From: Methylophaga thiooxydans DMS010
GTDB lineage: Bacteria > Pseudomonadota > Gammaproteobacteria > Nitrosococcales > Methylophagaceae
Assembly (NCBI RefSeq): GCF_000156355.1
Contig: NZ_GG657899.1
Span: 175,910 to 239,909 of the forward strand
DNA length: 64,000 nt
Direction: 5' to 3'
Shown one piece after another: positions 8,103-17,980 of the stretch (the first letter of the stretch is position 1; every line of letters begins with the position of its first letter). The translations under genes and the position numbers were made by a program. The notes under the pieces were generated by a model. It saw only the letters and a program-made list of their open reading frames with translations, made no database searches and had not been told where the DNA came from.

Positions 8103-11100
8103 ATGACCGCTTTTCACCAACTTCGCACCCAGCTAGAACAAAGAATCCTGATCCTTGATGGTGGTATGGGAACGCTTATTCAAAGCTACCAGCTGGAAGA
8201 AAAAGACTTTCGCGGCGAACGATTTGCAGAGCACCCCTGTGATGTCAAAGGCAATAACGATTTATTGTCATTAACTCAGCCACAGATTATTCGTGATATT
8301 CATCGTGCTTATTTCGAAGCCGGTGCGGATATTGTCGAAACCAATACCTTCAATGGCACCTCAATCGCGATGGCGGATTACCAGATGGAAGATCTGGTTT
8401 ATGAACTGAATAAAGTCTCGGCCGAATTAGCGAAAGAAGTCGCTGATGAGTTTACTGCCAAAAACCCTGAGAAACCGCGTTTTGTGACTGGTGTATTAGG
8501 CCCGACAAATCGTACCGCCAGTATTTCACCCGATGTAAATAATCCTGGTTTTCGTAATACGAACTTTGATGAGCTGGTGGTTGCATACACGGAAGCTATT
8601 CGCGGGCTGGTCGATGGCGGGGCGGATTTACTACTGGTGGAAACGGTATTTGATACCTTAAATGCGAAAGCGGCATTATTCGCCATTGATAAATTCTGTG
8701 AAGATCATGATATCCACCTGCCGGTGATGATATCCGGCACCATTACCGATGCCAGCGGTCGCACCTTATCAGGTCAGACTGCAGAAGCGTTCTGGAACTC
8801 CTTGTCTCATATTCAACCGATCAGTATTGGTCTGAACTGTGCCTTAGGTGCTGAGCAATTGCGCCAGTATGTTGAAGAACTCTCCAATGTGGTAACCACG
8901 TACGTCAGTGCCCATCCTAATGCCGGGCTGCCGAATGAGTTTGGTGAGTATGATGAATCGCCTGAAGTGATGGCTGCGCAGATTAAGGAATGGGCCGAGG
9001 CTGGATTTTTGAATATCGTTGGTGGCTGTTGTGGTACAGCGCCGGCGCATATCAAAGCGATTGCCGAAGCGGTTGAGGGCATCACACCACGTAAACCAAA
9101 AGAAAACCTGCATCATTGTCGTTTAAGTGGTTTGGAACCACTCAATATCACTGAAGATAGCTTGTTTGTGAATGTCGGTGAACGTACCAATGTCACCGGC
9201 TCATTGCGTTTTGCCCGTTTAATCAAAGAAGGCGATTACGACACCGCCTTGGAAGTGGCGCGGCAGCAAGTTGAAAATGGCGCTCAGATCATTGATATCA
9301 ATATGGATGAGGGCATGCTCGACTCGAAAGAGGCGATGGTCACGTTCCTTAATCTATTGGCAGCTGAACCGGATATTAGTCGGGTTCCAGTGATGATCGA
9401 CTCCTCTAAATGGGAAGTCATTGAGGCGGGGCTAAAATGCATTCAAGGCAAAGGCATCGTCAATTCAATCAGTCTGAAAGAAGGTGAAGAGAACTTTATC
9501 GAACAGGCCAAGCTGGTTCGTCGTTATGGCGCAGCCGTTATTGTGATGGCGTTTGATGAAACGGGACAGGCTGATACTCGCGAGCGTAAACGTGAAATTT
9601 GTACCCGTTCTTATGAAGTATTAACCGAAAAAGTACATTTCCCGCCGGAAGATATTATTTTCGACCCTAATATTTTTGCAGTTGCAACCGGTATTGAAGA
9701 ACACAATAACTACGCTGTTGATTTCATTGAAGCCACACATGACATTAAGCAAAGCCTGCCACATGCAATGATAAGTGGTGGTGTGTCGAATGTGTCATTT
9801 TCATTCCGTGGTAATAATGTGGTCCGTGAAGCGATTCATGCCGTTTTCCTTTACCACGCGATCAAAGCCGGTATGGATATGGGGATTGTCAATGCCGGAC
9901 AGCTAGCGATTTATGATGATTTGCCAGATGAACTGCGTGAGGTGGTGGAAGATGTCATTCTTAATCGACGTGACGACTCAACCGACCGGCTGCTGGAACT
10001 GGCAGAAAAATATAAGGGTGAGGGTGGTACAGCCGCTAAGCAGGAAGATTTAAGCTGGCGTGAATTACCGGTCAGTAAACGGCTTGAACATGCTCTGGTC
10101 AAAGGTATCGCCGATTATGTTGAAGATGATACTGAAGAGGCCAGACAACAATTTCCGAAACCTTTGGAAGTGATCGAAGGGCCATTAATGGATGGTATGA
10201 ATGTGGTGGGAGACTTGTTTGGTGAAGGCAAGATGTTCCTGCCCCAAGTGGTCAAATCAGCCCGTGTAATGAAAAAAGCCGTTGCCTATCTGATGCCGTA
10301 TATTGAAGCTGCCAAAGAAGAGGGTGACACTAGCAAGAATAACGGCAAGATTCTGATGGCTACCGTTAAAGGCGACGTGCATGACATTGGTAAGAACATC
10401 GTCGGTGTTGTATTGCAATGTAATAACTTTGAGGTGATTGATCTTGGGGTTATGGTGCCAGCGCAGAAAATCTTGGATGTGGCCAGAGAAGAAAACGTCG
10501 ATATTATCGGTCTGTCAGGTTTGATCACGCCTTCACTTGATGAAATGGTGCATGTTGCCAAAGAAATGGAACGTCTGGGCTTTGAAACACCCATGATGAT
10601 TGGCGGTGCCACTACCTCATTGATCCATACAGCCGTTAAGATTGAGCCCAATTATCACGGTTGTAGTATTTATGTGAAAGATGCATCACGTGCTGTTGGT
10701 GTGGCGCAAAAGCTGGTGAGTAAAGAGGCCAGCGTGCCCTTTATTGCTGAGCTGAAAAAAGACTACGAAGAAAAACGTGCCCGTCATAAAGGGCGTAAGA
10801 GTACGCGCAGACAATTACCGATTGCGGAAGCTCGCGCTAATAAAACCAAGATTGACTGGCAGGCCTATCAGCCGACAAAACCCGCTAAGTTAGGCTTAGA
10901 GGTGTTTGACGACTATCCATTGGATGAACTGGTTGAACGCATCGACTGGACTCCGTTTTTCCAATCATGGGAACTGGCCGGTAAATTCCCCCGTATTCTG
11001 AAAGATGAAATTGTCGGTGAGCATGCCACGCACCTGTTTGAAGATGCCAAAAAAATGCTCAAACAGATCGTTGATGAAAAATGGTTAAAAGCCAGAGCGG

Positions 11101-11801
11101 TCATTGGTTTGTTTGCTGCCAACAGCATTAATGATGACGATATTGAAGTCTACACCGACGATAGTCGTAATGAGGTGTTGATGACGTTACATAGCCTGCG
11201 TCAACAAACCGAACGTCCACCTGGTCGTCCGAATGCTGCCTTGGCTGACTTTATTGCGCCTAAAGATAGCGGTGTGGATGATTATATTGGTGCCTTTGCG
11301 GTCACAGCCGGGATTGGCATTGATGAGCATGTCGAGCGCTTTGATGAAGATCATGATGACTATCACAGCATCATGCTCAAAGCTTTGGCGGATCGTTTAG
11401 CTGAAGCGTTTGCTGAGCGCATGCATGAGCGAGTCCGTAAAGAATTCTGGGGCTATGTTCAGGACGAGCAGCTGGATAATGACGCATTGATTGATGAAAA
11501 GTATCAAGGTATTCGACCGGCGCCGGGTTATCCTGCGTGTCCTGATCATACTGAAAAAGGCTTACTGTGGGATTTGATTGATCCCATCAACAATGCGGGC
11601 ATGACGATTACTGAATCTTATGCAATGTTACCCACGGCGGCTGTCAGTGGTTTTTATTTCGCTCATCCTGAATCACGCTACTTTGGATTGGGTAAGATTG
11701 ATCAGGATCAAGTTGAAGATTATGCCCAACGTAAAGGCTGGGATAAACCAACCGCTGAACGCTGGTTAGGACCTGCTCTGTCCTATGATGGAGATATCTA
11801 A
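8103..11801 (+). CDS. metH: Cobalamin-dependent methionine synthase
   Basis: MetH transfers a methyl group from 5-methyltetrahydrofolate via methylcobalamin to homocysteine. At 1232 residues it is full length and has all modules: a homocysteine-binding domain (about 1-325) with zinc ligands Cys246, Cys309 and Cys310; a pterin-binding domain (about 355-615, with [10 protein letters not shown]); the cobalamin cap and Rossmann domains (about 650-895) with GDVHDIGKN (757-765), His760 being the lower cobalt ligand; and the AdoMet-binding reactivation domain (about 910-1232, with [12 protein letters not shown]). Its TAA overlaps the slyX ATG (TAATG), so the two are translationally coupled. The organism needs B12 for this route; whether a B12-free MetE exists cannot be told from the window. 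Confidence 0.98.
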   Translation: MTAFHQLRTQLEQRILILDGGMGTLIQSYQLEEKDFRGERFAEHPCDVKGNNDLLSLTQPQIIRDIHRAYFEAGADIVETNTFNGTSIAMADYQMEDLVYELNKVSAELAKEVADEFTAKNPEKPRFVTGVLGPTNRTASISPDVNNPGFRNTNFDELVVAYTEAIRGLVDGGADLLLVETVFDTLNAKAALFAIDKFCEDHDIHLPVMISGTITDASGRTLSGQTAEAFWNSLSHIQPISIGLNCALGAEQLRQYVEELSNVVTTYVSAHPNAGLPNEFGEYDESPEVMAAQIKEWAEAGFLNIVGGCCGTAPAHIKAIAEAVEGITPRKPKENLHHCRLSGLEPLNITEDSLFVNVGERTNVTGSLRFARLIKEGDYDTALEVARQQVENGAQIIDINMDEGMLDSKEAMVTFLNLLAAEPDISRVPVMIDSSKWEVIEAGLKCIQGKGIVNSISLKEGEENFIEQAKLVRRYGAAVIVMAFDETGQADTRERKREICTRSYEVLTEKVHFPPEDIIFDPNIFAVATGIEEHNNYAVDFIEATHDIKQSLPHAMISGGVSNVSFSFRGNNVVREAIHAVFLYHAIKAGMDMGIVNAGQLAIYDDLPDELREVVEDVILNRRDDSTDRLLELAEKYKGEGGTAAKQEDLSWRELPVSKRLEHALVKGIADYVEDDTEEARQQFPKPLEVIEGPLMDGMNVVGDLFGEGKMFLPQVVKSARVMKKAVAYLMPYIEAAKEEGDTSKNNGKILMATVKGDVHDIGKNIVGVVLQCNNFEVIDLGVMVPAQKILDVAREENVDIIGLSGLITPSLDEMVHVAKEMERLGFETPMMIGGATTSLIHTAVKIEPNYHGCSIYVKDASRAVGVAQKLVSKEASVPFIAELKKDYEEKRARHKGRKSTRRQLPIAEARANKTKIDWQAYQPTKPAKLGLEVFDDYPLDELVERIDWTPFFQSWELAGKFPRILKDEIVGEHATHLFEDAKKMLKQIVDEKWLKARAVIGLFAANSINDDDIEVYTDDSRNEVLMTLHSLRQQTERPPGRPNAALADFIAPKDSGVDDYIGAFAVTAGIGIDEHVERFDEDHDDYHSIMLKALADRLAEAFAERMHERVRKEFWGYVQDEQLDNDALIDEKYQGIRPAPGYPACPDHTEKGLLWDLIDPINNAGMTITESYAMLPTAAVSGFYFAHPESRYFGLGKIDQDQVEDYAQRKGWDKPTAERWLGPALSYDGDI

Positions 11802-12004
11802 TGAATGACGATATTGTGGATTTACAAACTCGTCTCGCATTTCAGGATGGCTTGCTCGAAGAGCTGAATCAAGTAGTGACGGATCAACAAAAACAAATTG
11901 ATCGCCTGGAGTTGATGTTAGCGGCATTAAAAGCCCAGTTAGAGACGGTACAACATACCCAAATGATTGCTCAGAGTGATGAACCACCACCACCACACTA
12001 TTAA
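11801..12004 (+). CDS. slyX: SlyX family protein
   Basis: The 67-residue protein is a predicted coiled coil (about 3-50: LQTRLAFQDGLLEELN and following heptads) ending in the proline/histidine tail PPPPHY that is characteristic of SlyX. The cellular function is unknown in all species. Its start overlaps the metH stop by one base, and tmcA begins 16 bases downstream, so the three genes form one probable operon. Confidence 0.9.
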   Translation: MNDDIVDLQTRLAFQDGLLEELNQVVTDQQKQIDRLELMLAALKAQLETVQHTQMIAQSDEPPPPHY

Positions 12005-12020
12005 TCTGGACTAACCCTCC

Positions 12021-14054
12021 ATGCAACAGCGCCAATGTCTGATTTTGCAAGGTGAAAGCCTCTGGTTAAATGAGCAGGCTTTAGCGCTTTATCATAAGGC
12101 TTCAGACACCCAGCGTTTGTATCTTTCCGATACAGACCAAGCGGGCAGTGTTGCCGTTCCCATAAAACAAGCAACACAGTATTTGGGACGTGAGCTGGCC
12201 TTGGTCGTGTTTGATTGTTGTCAGCCATTTTCCGCCGACGCGCTCGGTGCAATCATCGGTTGCCTGAAAGCTGGTGGCGTATTGATTTTGCTAGTTCCGA
12301 ATACCTTTAACAGCCTGTGGTTAGCACGTTTAATTGAGGTTGCTGCAGATTACGCAGAAAGTATTCATCATGTTAAGCAACCTGAATCGTTACCGATGCT
12401 GGCGTTGGATATCGATACGTCAGAACCCACTTCCGTGCAGCCCAGTGTTGAGCAACAGCAAGCGATCGAAGCGGTATTAAAAGTGGTATCTGGGCATCGT
12501 CGTCGCCCGTTACTGATTTCATCTGATCGCGGGCGTGGCAAAACAGCTTTGTTGGGTATGGCAGCGGCAGCATTATTAAAACTGGGTAAAACGAAACTCG
12601 TCGTTACCGGTCCGGCAAAAGCGAATAGTGACGCCTTGTTTGAGCATGCTAGCCTGGCACTGCCAGCGGCAATGAAAACGCCACGAGGTTTGCACTGGCA
12701 GGACGGTGAAATTGAATTTGTCGCCCCTGACTTATTGCTCAAAACCAAACCTGCTGCCGATTTACTGATTGTTGATGAAGCCGCAGCTATTCCCTTACAC
12801 ATGCTGGAACAGCTTTTACAAAGCTACGCTCGAGTCGTCTTTGCCTCCACCTTACATGGCTATGAAGGCACCGGTCGCGGCTTTGCTTTAGCGTTTAAAA
12901 AAACGTTGGATACGCATACACCTGACTGGCGATCTCTATCTCTCACCCAGCCGATACGCTGGGCAGATAATGATCGTTTGGAAAAGTTTAGTTTTGATGC
13001 CTTACTGCTCAATGCCGAACCTGTTGCGGCTGAGTCCGTGGCTGCAGCTAACATGCAAAACGTTCAATTTGAGTGGTTATCGCGAGCGCAGCTGTTAGCG
13101 AATGAAACCTTGTTAAGACAAGTGTTCGGGCTCATGGTGTTGGCGCATTATCGTACTCGACCTTCTGATTTACAGATGATGCTGGACCGTGACGATATCA
13201 GCATCGCAGTGCTGCGCTATCAGGATAACGTTGTTGCGACCGTATGGTTAGTCGATGAACCAGCGCTTGATGCCGATCTGGCAGGCAAGGTATTTGCCGG
13301 TGAACGTCGTTTAAAAGGCCAGTTATTACCACAATCTTTATTAGCGCATGCCGGCTTGCCAGATGCCGGAGACTATCATTACAAACGTATCATTCGTATT
13401 GCCGTACATCCTGAGCTTCACTCCAAAGGTTTAGGTAGTTTCTTTCTCACACAATTAAAACAAGCGATGCGGGGAAAAACGGATCTGATTGGTACCAGCT
13501 ATGCGATGGATGAACGTGTCTGTGAGTTCTGGCTGAAAAACGGTCTCAAGCCAGTACGTCTGGGGCAACATCTGGATCAGGTGACGGGCAGTGTTTCTGT
13601 GCTTATGCTGTTGCCTATTTCAGGCCGAGGGAAGGCATTATTTGATAAAGCAGAACACGCACTCAGTCAGCAATGGCCGTATTTAATACAACGTCAGCTA
13701 AAGTGGCTGCCAGTCAATCAGCTGATTTGTCTGAATCAGGCTGTTTTAGCGTTTGAACAGCATGTAACAGACAGCGAACAGTTACAAATTGAATGCTTCG
13801 CTTATGCTCAGCGGAGTTTAGAATCGACAGAGATTGCATTATGGAAGTGGTTGAGTAGCGCCATAGGAAAACAAGCTTTAGAAAAAGTTGAACCAAAAGC
13901 CAAGACTGCGCTAATGCTTGTGCTAATGCAGCAACGTGATATCAGTGATGTTGCCATTAGCTTGGGGTTAAGTGGTCGCGGTGAACTGCTTGCTGTGCTT
14001 CGTCAGGCGGTTTCTGAAGCGTTATCAGCGGCTTCACCCGTCGATACTAAATAA
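12021..14054 (+). CDS. tmcA: tRNA(Met) cytidine acetyltransferase TmcA
   Basis: TmcA makes N4-acetylcytidine at the wobble base of elongator tRNA(Met), using acetyl-CoA and ATP or GTP. The 677-residue protein has the N-terminal DUF1726-type domain, a helicase-like module with Walker A GRGKT (171-175) and Walker B VDEAA (251-255), a GNAT acetyltransferase domain (about 385-550, with IAVHPELHSKGLGSFF) and a C-terminal tRNA-binding tail. Length and order match E. coli TmcA. The 3' end overlaps the convergent Rieske gene by 52 bases, an unusually long convergent overlap, but both frames carry conserved sequence. Confidence 0.96.
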   Translation: MQQRQCLILQGESLWLNEQALALYHKASDTQRLYLSDTDQAGSVAVPIKQATQYLGRELALVVFDCCQPFSADALGAIIGCLKAGGVLILLVPNTFNSLWLARLIEVAADYAESIHHVKQPESLPMLALDIDTSEPTSVQPSVEQQQAIEAVLKVVSGHRRRPLLISSDRGRGKTALLGMAAAALLKLGKTKLVVTGPAKANSDALFEHASLALPAAMKTPRGLHWQDGEIEFVAPDLLLKTKPAADLLIVDEAAAIPLHMLEQLLQSYARVVFASTLHGYEGTGRGFALAFKKTLDTHTPDWRSLSLTQPIRWADNDRLEKFSFDALLLNAEPVAAESVAAANMQNVQFEWLSRAQLLANETLLRQVFGLMVLAHYRTRPSDLQMMLDRDDISIAVLRYQDNVVATVWLVDEPALDADLAGKVFAGERRLKGQLLPQSLLAHAGLPDAGDYHYKRIIRIAVHPELHSKGLGSFFLTQLKQAMRGKTDLIGTSYAMDERVCEFWLKNGLKPVRLGQHLDQVTGSVSVLMLLPISGRGKALFDKAEHALSQQWPYLIQRQLKWLPVNQLICLNQAVLAFEQHVTDSEQLQIECFAYAQRSLESTEIALWKWLSSAIGKQALEKVEPKAKTALMLVLMQQRDISDVAISLGLSGRGELLAVLRQAVSEALSAASPVDTK

Positions 14055-14377
14055 ACCTTATCGTCATCAGCGATTTCGACGTTAAGTTTGGTCAGACTTT
14101 CGCCGCGGCAAGGGCCTGAAAAGCAGTAACCATCTTCAAGTTGAAACAAGGCACCATGAGTCGAGCACTGAATATGCGTGCCTTCCATCGACATAAATTC
14201 ATCCGGCTGCCAGTTAAGCGGAATACCCAGATGCGGACAGTAGTTCAAATAAGCGCTGACTCCGCCATCTTGCTTGAGCAGAAAGAAGTCCAGTGAATCA
14301 TCTCCAACCTCTACGGTAAAGCCGCGAGTTTGATATTCTTTGAGCTCGTTTTTTTGACACAAATAAATTTTTTTCAT
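14003..14377 (-). CDS. Rieske [2Fe-2S] ferredoxin-like protein
   Basis: The 124-residue soluble protein has the two Rieske cluster-binding boxes C47-P-H49-L-G and C71-S-T-H74-G, with the usual spacing between them. There is no signal peptide or membrane anchor, so it resembles the small ferredoxins related to NirD and dioxygenase electron carriers. The partner enzyme is unknown. Its ATG overlaps the stop of the sugar kinase gene (ATGA, 14374-14377), so the two are translated together, which hints at a link but does not define it. The C-terminal 17 codons are antisense to the end of tmcA. Confidence 0.9.
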   Translation of the reverse strand: MKKIYLCQKNELKEYQTRGFTVEVGDDSLDFFLLKQDGGVSAYLNYCPHLGIPLNWQPDEFMSMEGTHIQCSTHGALFQLEDGYCFSGPCRGESLTKLNVEIADDDKVYLVSTGEAADNASETA

Positions 14378-15237
14378 GAGGATGCGAGTAAGTTATCGAA
14401 ACCAGTTTGACCACACTTTTTGCCGGCCAGTTGGCAAGCGTAGGTTAAGGCCTGTTGTGCTGTTTGCTTTTGAACTAAGGCCGAAATCAGACCAGCGTTA
14501 AAAGTATCACCAGCGCCTAGGGTATCAATGACTCGCTCAGGGGGAAAGGCGGGACTATGCACAATGGCATTGTTATGTTTCAGCCATGCACCCGATTCGC
14601 CCCAACTGCAGCTCATTATTGCGGTCTCAGCGAGACTGCCTAGGAACGTCGCCGCATCATCATAGCCTCGACTTTGGGCATAAGGTTTTGAAAACATAAG
14701 CACGTCTGGCAGCTCAAATAAGGCTTCAATGTCATTGCGTGGCTTTTCGATTTCTAAGGAGCAAGGCAGTGCCGGATAATGCTGTTTCAGCCAGACCAAC
14801 ATTTTTTTCAACTCACTGATATTTCGTCCTTCGAAGTGAACCCAATCAAACTGCTCCAGCTTTAGTGTTTTAAAGTGGTTGAAACTAAGCTCTGGGCAAT
14901 CACGATGGTGGACAATTGTGCGGCTTGCCGTTGCCTCATTCAGCGTGATGTAGGATGTGGGCACCTTACCTTCAGTGAGGTACTGGCAGTGGCTGAAGTC
15001 GATCTGATAACGATGCAGTGCTTGTTTGATAATGTCGGCATCAGGTTCATCAATCAGAACCCCGGCCCAGTAACTTTGATGGCCAAGCTGACTCAGCACA
15101 GTCAGTGTATTGGTGGCATTACCACCTCTGACCTGTTGTTGTGATAACGCTCTGACCTCGTCATCTTCTGCGGGATAACAGGCAACAGTATTGATGATAT
15201 CGAGTGTCGCAATACCGACAGCGAGAATAGTAGCCAT
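14374..15237 (-). CDS. PfkB-family sugar kinase, ketohexokinase-like
   Basis: The 287-residue protein is a ribokinase-fold enzyme with the GGN substrate motif (38-40) and the catalytic GAGDTFNAG (241-249; Asp244 is the base). From memory of the family, many short blocks match animal ketohexokinase better than bacterial fructokinases or ribokinases: YPAEDDEVRALSQ (21-33), HFEGRN (134-139), EIEKPR (162-167), FPPERVIDTLGAGDTF (231-246) and AGKKCGQTGFD near the C-terminus. Ketohexokinase phosphorylates fructose at C1. The substrate here is unproven; another ketose or a nucleoside is possible. The gene follows adk, separated by a hairpin, and is coupled to the Rieske gene. Confidence 0.85.
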   Translation of the reverse strand: MATILAVGIATLDIINTVACYPAEDDEVRALSQQQVRGGNATNTLTVLSQLGHQSYWAGVLIDEPDADIIKQALHRYQIDFSHCQYLTEGKVPTSYITLNEATASRTIVHHRDCPELSFNHFKTLKLEQFDWVHFEGRNISELKKMLVWLKQHYPALPCSLEIEKPRNDIEALFELPDVLMFSKPYAQSRGYDDAATFLGSLAETAIMSCSWGESGAWLKHNNAIVHSPAFPPERVIDTLGAGDTFNAGLISALVQKQTAQQALTYACQLAGKKCGQTGFDNLLASS

Positions 15238-15244
15238 AGAAAGA

Positions 15245-15269
15245 ATCCAGCTCCGACATGGAGCTGGAT
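15245..15269 (-). terminator. Hairpin between adk and the sugar kinase gene
   Basis: On the minus strand a perfect 10-bp stem ATCCAGCTCC/GGAGCTGGAT with a five-base loop follows the adk stop and is trailed by TCTTTCT just before the kinase ATG. The T tract is weak, so it may terminate only partly. The GGAG in its 3' arm is the only ribosome-binding-like sequence before the kinase start (13 bases away), so the hairpin could also limit kinase translation. Confidence 0.6.
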
Positions 15270-15278
15270 CGATTCATC

Positions 15279-15926
15279 TTAAATTTCGTCGAAAACAGCG
15301 CCGACTTGGTCGGTAATGTGATCGATATCGCCAGTACCTGCAATGCTGTGTAGTTTGGCTTGTTTTTGATAAAAACCAATCAGTGGCGCAGTCTGCTCTT
15401 CATACACTTTTAAACGATTGCCGATGGTTTCTTCATTATCATCTTCGCGCTGGAATAACTCCCCACCACAGCGATCACACTGGTCTTCACTTTTAGGCGG
15501 AGACAAATGAATGTTGTAAATCGCGCCACAATCTTTACAGGTACGGCGTCCAGTGAGGCGCTGCATCAGCTCTTCGAAAGGCACATCGAGGAGTACGACA
15601 CCTTGCAGTGGTTGACCTAATTGGTCGAGCATTGCGTCTAAGGCTTCGGCTTGCGGAATATTGCGTGGAAAACCGTCCAGAATGTAACCGTTTTGTGCAT
15701 CTTCTTGTGACAGACGCTCACGAATAAGGCCAATGACGATATCGTCCGAGACCAATGCACCCGCGTCCATGGCTGTTTTGGCTTGTTTACCTAATTCCGT
15801 TCCAGCTTTGACTGCAGCACGCAGCAAGTCACCCGTTGAAATTTGAGGAATATTGAATTTTTTGGATAGCACGACACCTTGTGTGCCTTTACCGGAGCCA
15901 GGGGCACCAAGTAGAACGGTTCTCAT
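15279..15926 (-). CDS. adk: Adenylate kinase, zinc-type LID
   Basis: Adk interconverts ATP and AMP with two ADP. The 215-residue protein has the P-loop GAPGSGKGTQ (7-16), the AMP-binding region with STGDLLRAA (30-38) and DGFPRN (84-89), and a long-type LID domain. The LID has four cysteines at 130, 133, 150 and 153 in two CxxC pairs, the structural zinc site usual in Gram-positive enzymes and in some Gram-negatives. E. coli Adk uses other residues there. A hairpin follows the stop codon. The gene stands 44 bases downstream of the HDOD gene without an obvious own promoter. Confidence 0.97.
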   Translation of the reverse strand: MRTVLLGAPGSGKGTQGVVLSKKFNIPQISTGDLLRAAVKAGTELGKQAKTAMDAGALVSDDIVIGLIRERLSQEDAQNGYILDGFPRNIPQAEALDAMLDQLGQPLQGVVLLDVPFEELMQRLTGRRTCKDCGAIYNIHLSPPKSEDQCDRCGGELFQREDDNEETIGNRLKVYEEQTAPLIGFYQKQAKLHSIAGTGDIDHITDQVGAVFDEI

Positions 15927-15970
15927 TGTTAGCCTCTTAAAGTTATCAATTAAAGCGAGATCATAAAGGA

Positions 15971-16822
15971 TTAATCGCCAGACAGCATGACCGACGTCAG
16001 TTGCTCTATCTGAACGGCAACTTGTTGTAGCAAATCAGGGATTTGATTTTCATCCAATCCCAGTAATTCCCATGCAGCAGGATCCAGTGGTGGCACATGA
16101 TTATCACCACTATGCCCAAACGGGACCGCTGATACCAAGATGTCAGCGATGTGAACAATGGCCACATCAAGTGGAAAATTTTCAGCCTCGGAGGGCGTAT
16201 GATGATATCGCGCCACTTCTTCCAGCGAATGCGGTAAACGCCATGCTTTTACCAGTGCTTGACCGACTTCAGTGTGATCAAAGCCAATGACACGTTGTTC
16301 AGCCTTGAACAGTACCTCATGACCAAATTCAGCACTGCGGATTGCCTCACCGGCGAGTTCGGGCATTGATTTATACAACACTAAACTGCCGATGTTGTGT
16401 AACAAGCCGGCAATGAAAAAACGCTCAGTAGCACGTTGACCAGCCTCTTCGGCCAGCAGTTTGCTGGTGATAGCACAGGCAAAGCAGTGCTTCCAGAACT
16501 GATCCATATTGATGATCGAATCTGGAATACCTTTGAACGAGTTTAATACCGACGTTGCCAGCACTAAGTGGGTGAGTTCACGGGTACCGACAATCGTGAT
16601 GGCCCGGGAAATGGTATTAATCTGAGAAGGGAAACCATAAAACGGACTGTTAACGATTTTAAGCAGTCGTGTTGCCAATGCTGGATCGGTATTGATCACC
16701 GCACTGATATCATCAATCGCGCTGTTAGGGTCTTGAATCAGCGCATTTAACTGCAGATAGGTGTTTGGGGGAGAGACCAGCTCGAGTGACCGATTTACCA
16801 ATGATTCCGGGGTCAAGCTCAT
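15971..16822 (-). CDS. HDOD domain signalling protein
   Basis: The 283-residue protein consists mainly of one HDOD domain (about 15-215), seen in the stretches ARLLKIVNSPFYGF and IAGLLHNIGSLVL. HDOD proteins are related to HD-GYP phosphodiesterases but lack the metal-dependent catalytic residues and act in signalling, chemotaxis or stress control through unclear means. No output domain is attached. Its start overlaps the stop of the 46-codon gene (ATGA), so it is translated with that gene and sppA. Confidence 0.88.
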   Translation of the reverse strand: MSLTPESLVNRSLELVSPPNTYLQLNALIQDPNSAIDDISAVINTDPALATRLLKIVNSPFYGFPSQINTISRAITIVGTRELTHLVLATSVLNSFKGIPDSIINMDQFWKHCFACAITSKLLAEEAGQRATERFFIAGLLHNIGSLVLYKSMPELAGEAIRSAEFGHEVLFKAEQRVIGFDHTEVGQALVKAWRLPHSLEEVARYHHTPSEAENFPLDVAIVHIADILVSAVPFGHSGDNHVPPLDPAAWELLGLDENQIPDLLQQVAVQIEQLTSVMLSGD

Positions 16823-16959
16823 ACATCTGATTCCTGTTGTTGGGCGGTTTTGAGCTCTAGGTTAAACAATACTTGCATCAGAGGATGATTCAAATCAACG
16901 TAACGAAAGCGCTCTTCTTTATCTGCTTGTTGTGCATCAGTTGTGGTTGGTTCACTCAT
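16819..16959 (-). CDS. Conserved-looking 46-residue small protein, unknown function
   Basis: I do not recognise this protein. It is acidic at both ends, hydrophilic, has no signal peptide or membrane segment, and has a more hydrophobic core RYVDLNHPLMQVLFNLEL (about 19-36). The case for a real gene is its placement: its ATG overlaps the sppA stop (TAATG at 16957-16961) and its TGA overlaps the HDOD start (ATGA). Such precise coupling on both sides is hard to explain for a chance frame. It could be a partner or regulator of the HDOD protein or SppA. Confidence 0.7.
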   Translation of the reverse strand: MSEPTTTDAQQADKEERFRYVDLNHPLMQVLFNLELKTAQQQESDV

Positions 16960-17942
16960 TACTGAAGGCTCCAGGTTGATTTTTCTGTGATTGTATTTGC
17001 CATGACAGCGCCGAGCTTGCCAGCAAAACGATCCAGATAGTTAGGTCTTGGCGTGTAATCAATGATGTCTTCAGCACCGATTAGCTCACGAGCCACTTTA
17101 CTGCTACTGGCAAGGCCATCGATAAGCCCCAGTTCTAAGGCTTGTTCGCCAGACCAGAACAGACCAGAGAATAACTCGTCATTATCTTTCAGGCGTTCAC
17201 CGCGACCTTCTTTAACAACAGTAATAAATTGTTGATGAATGTTATCAAGCATGTCGTGGGCATGATCAACATCGGCCGCTTTCATCGGCAAGAACGGGTC
17301 GAGAAAAGCTTTATTTTCACCTGCGGTCAGAGAGCGTCGCTCAACACCAATTTTTTCAATGGCTTCGGTAAAGCCAAAGCTGTCCATGCGCACACCAATA
17401 GAACCTACGATGCTGGCTTTATCGGCATAAATTTCATCCGCGGCAACAGCAATATAATAACCACCGGAAGCGCATACATCCTGTACGACTGCATAGACAG
17501 GAAAATCAGGTTTTTCTTTTTGCAGGCGTCGGATTTCATCATTAATGATGCCAGCTTGGACCGGGCTTCCACCTGGTGTGTTCAACCTGAGGATAAGACC
17601 TTTGGCGGTTTCGCTGTCGAAGGCTTCACGAATACCAGTGACTACGGCGTCAGCGTTTGCCTCAGCATCAGCGGCAATCACACCATTGATATCAATCAAA
17701 GCGGTGTGGGCGTCAGTAACTGTTTTGAGACCGGCTGGTTTGAAACTCAATATCAGGAATGCCACCAGATAGAGCAGAATAAAAGCCTTGAATACATAGC
17801 CCCAACGGCGTTTAGCGCGTTGTTCTTTAATAGCGGCAAAAGCAAGATCCCTTAAAACATTACGCTCCCAACTGACATCACCTGCTGGGGTATGTCGCTC
17901 ATTTCCACCTTGTTCTGGCGGAAAATCTCCAAATGTCGCCAT
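16959..17942 (-). CDS. sppA: Signal peptide peptidase SppA, short form
   Basis: SppA is a membrane-bound serine protease that degrades cleaved signal peptides. The 327-residue protein has one membrane anchor (about 49-67) and a single protease S49 domain, as in the short Bacillus-type enzymes rather than the double-domain E. coli form. The probable nucleophile is Ser159 in CASGGYY and the general base is Lys211 in GENKAFLDP, 52 residues apart as in the short-form family. Its stop codon overlaps the start of the 46-codon gene. The gene before it, a HAD phosphatase, ends 38 bases upstream. Confidence 0.93.
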   Translation of the reverse strand: MATFGDFPPEQGGNERHTPAGDVSWERNVLRDLAFAAIKEQRAKRRWGYVFKAFILLYLVAFLILSFKPAGLKTVTDAHTALIDINGVIAADAEANADAVVTGIREAFDSETAKGLILRLNTPGGSPVQAGIINDEIRRLQKEKPDFPVYAVVQDVCASGGYYIAVAADEIYADKASIVGSIGVRMDSFGFTEAIEKIGVERRSLTAGENKAFLDPFLPMKAADVDHAHDMLDNIHQQFITVVKEGRGERLKDNDELFSGLFWSGEQALELGLIDGLASSSKVARELIGAEDIIDYTPRPNYLDRFAGKLGAVMANTITEKSTWSLQ

Positions 17943-17980
17943 AGTTTCTGCCTTGAAATAAATAAAAAGATTACATCATA

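Noticed and set aside
17229-17855. Open frame of about 200 codons opposite sppA
   Set aside because: It is wholly antisense to conserved sppA codons and has no recognisable domain.
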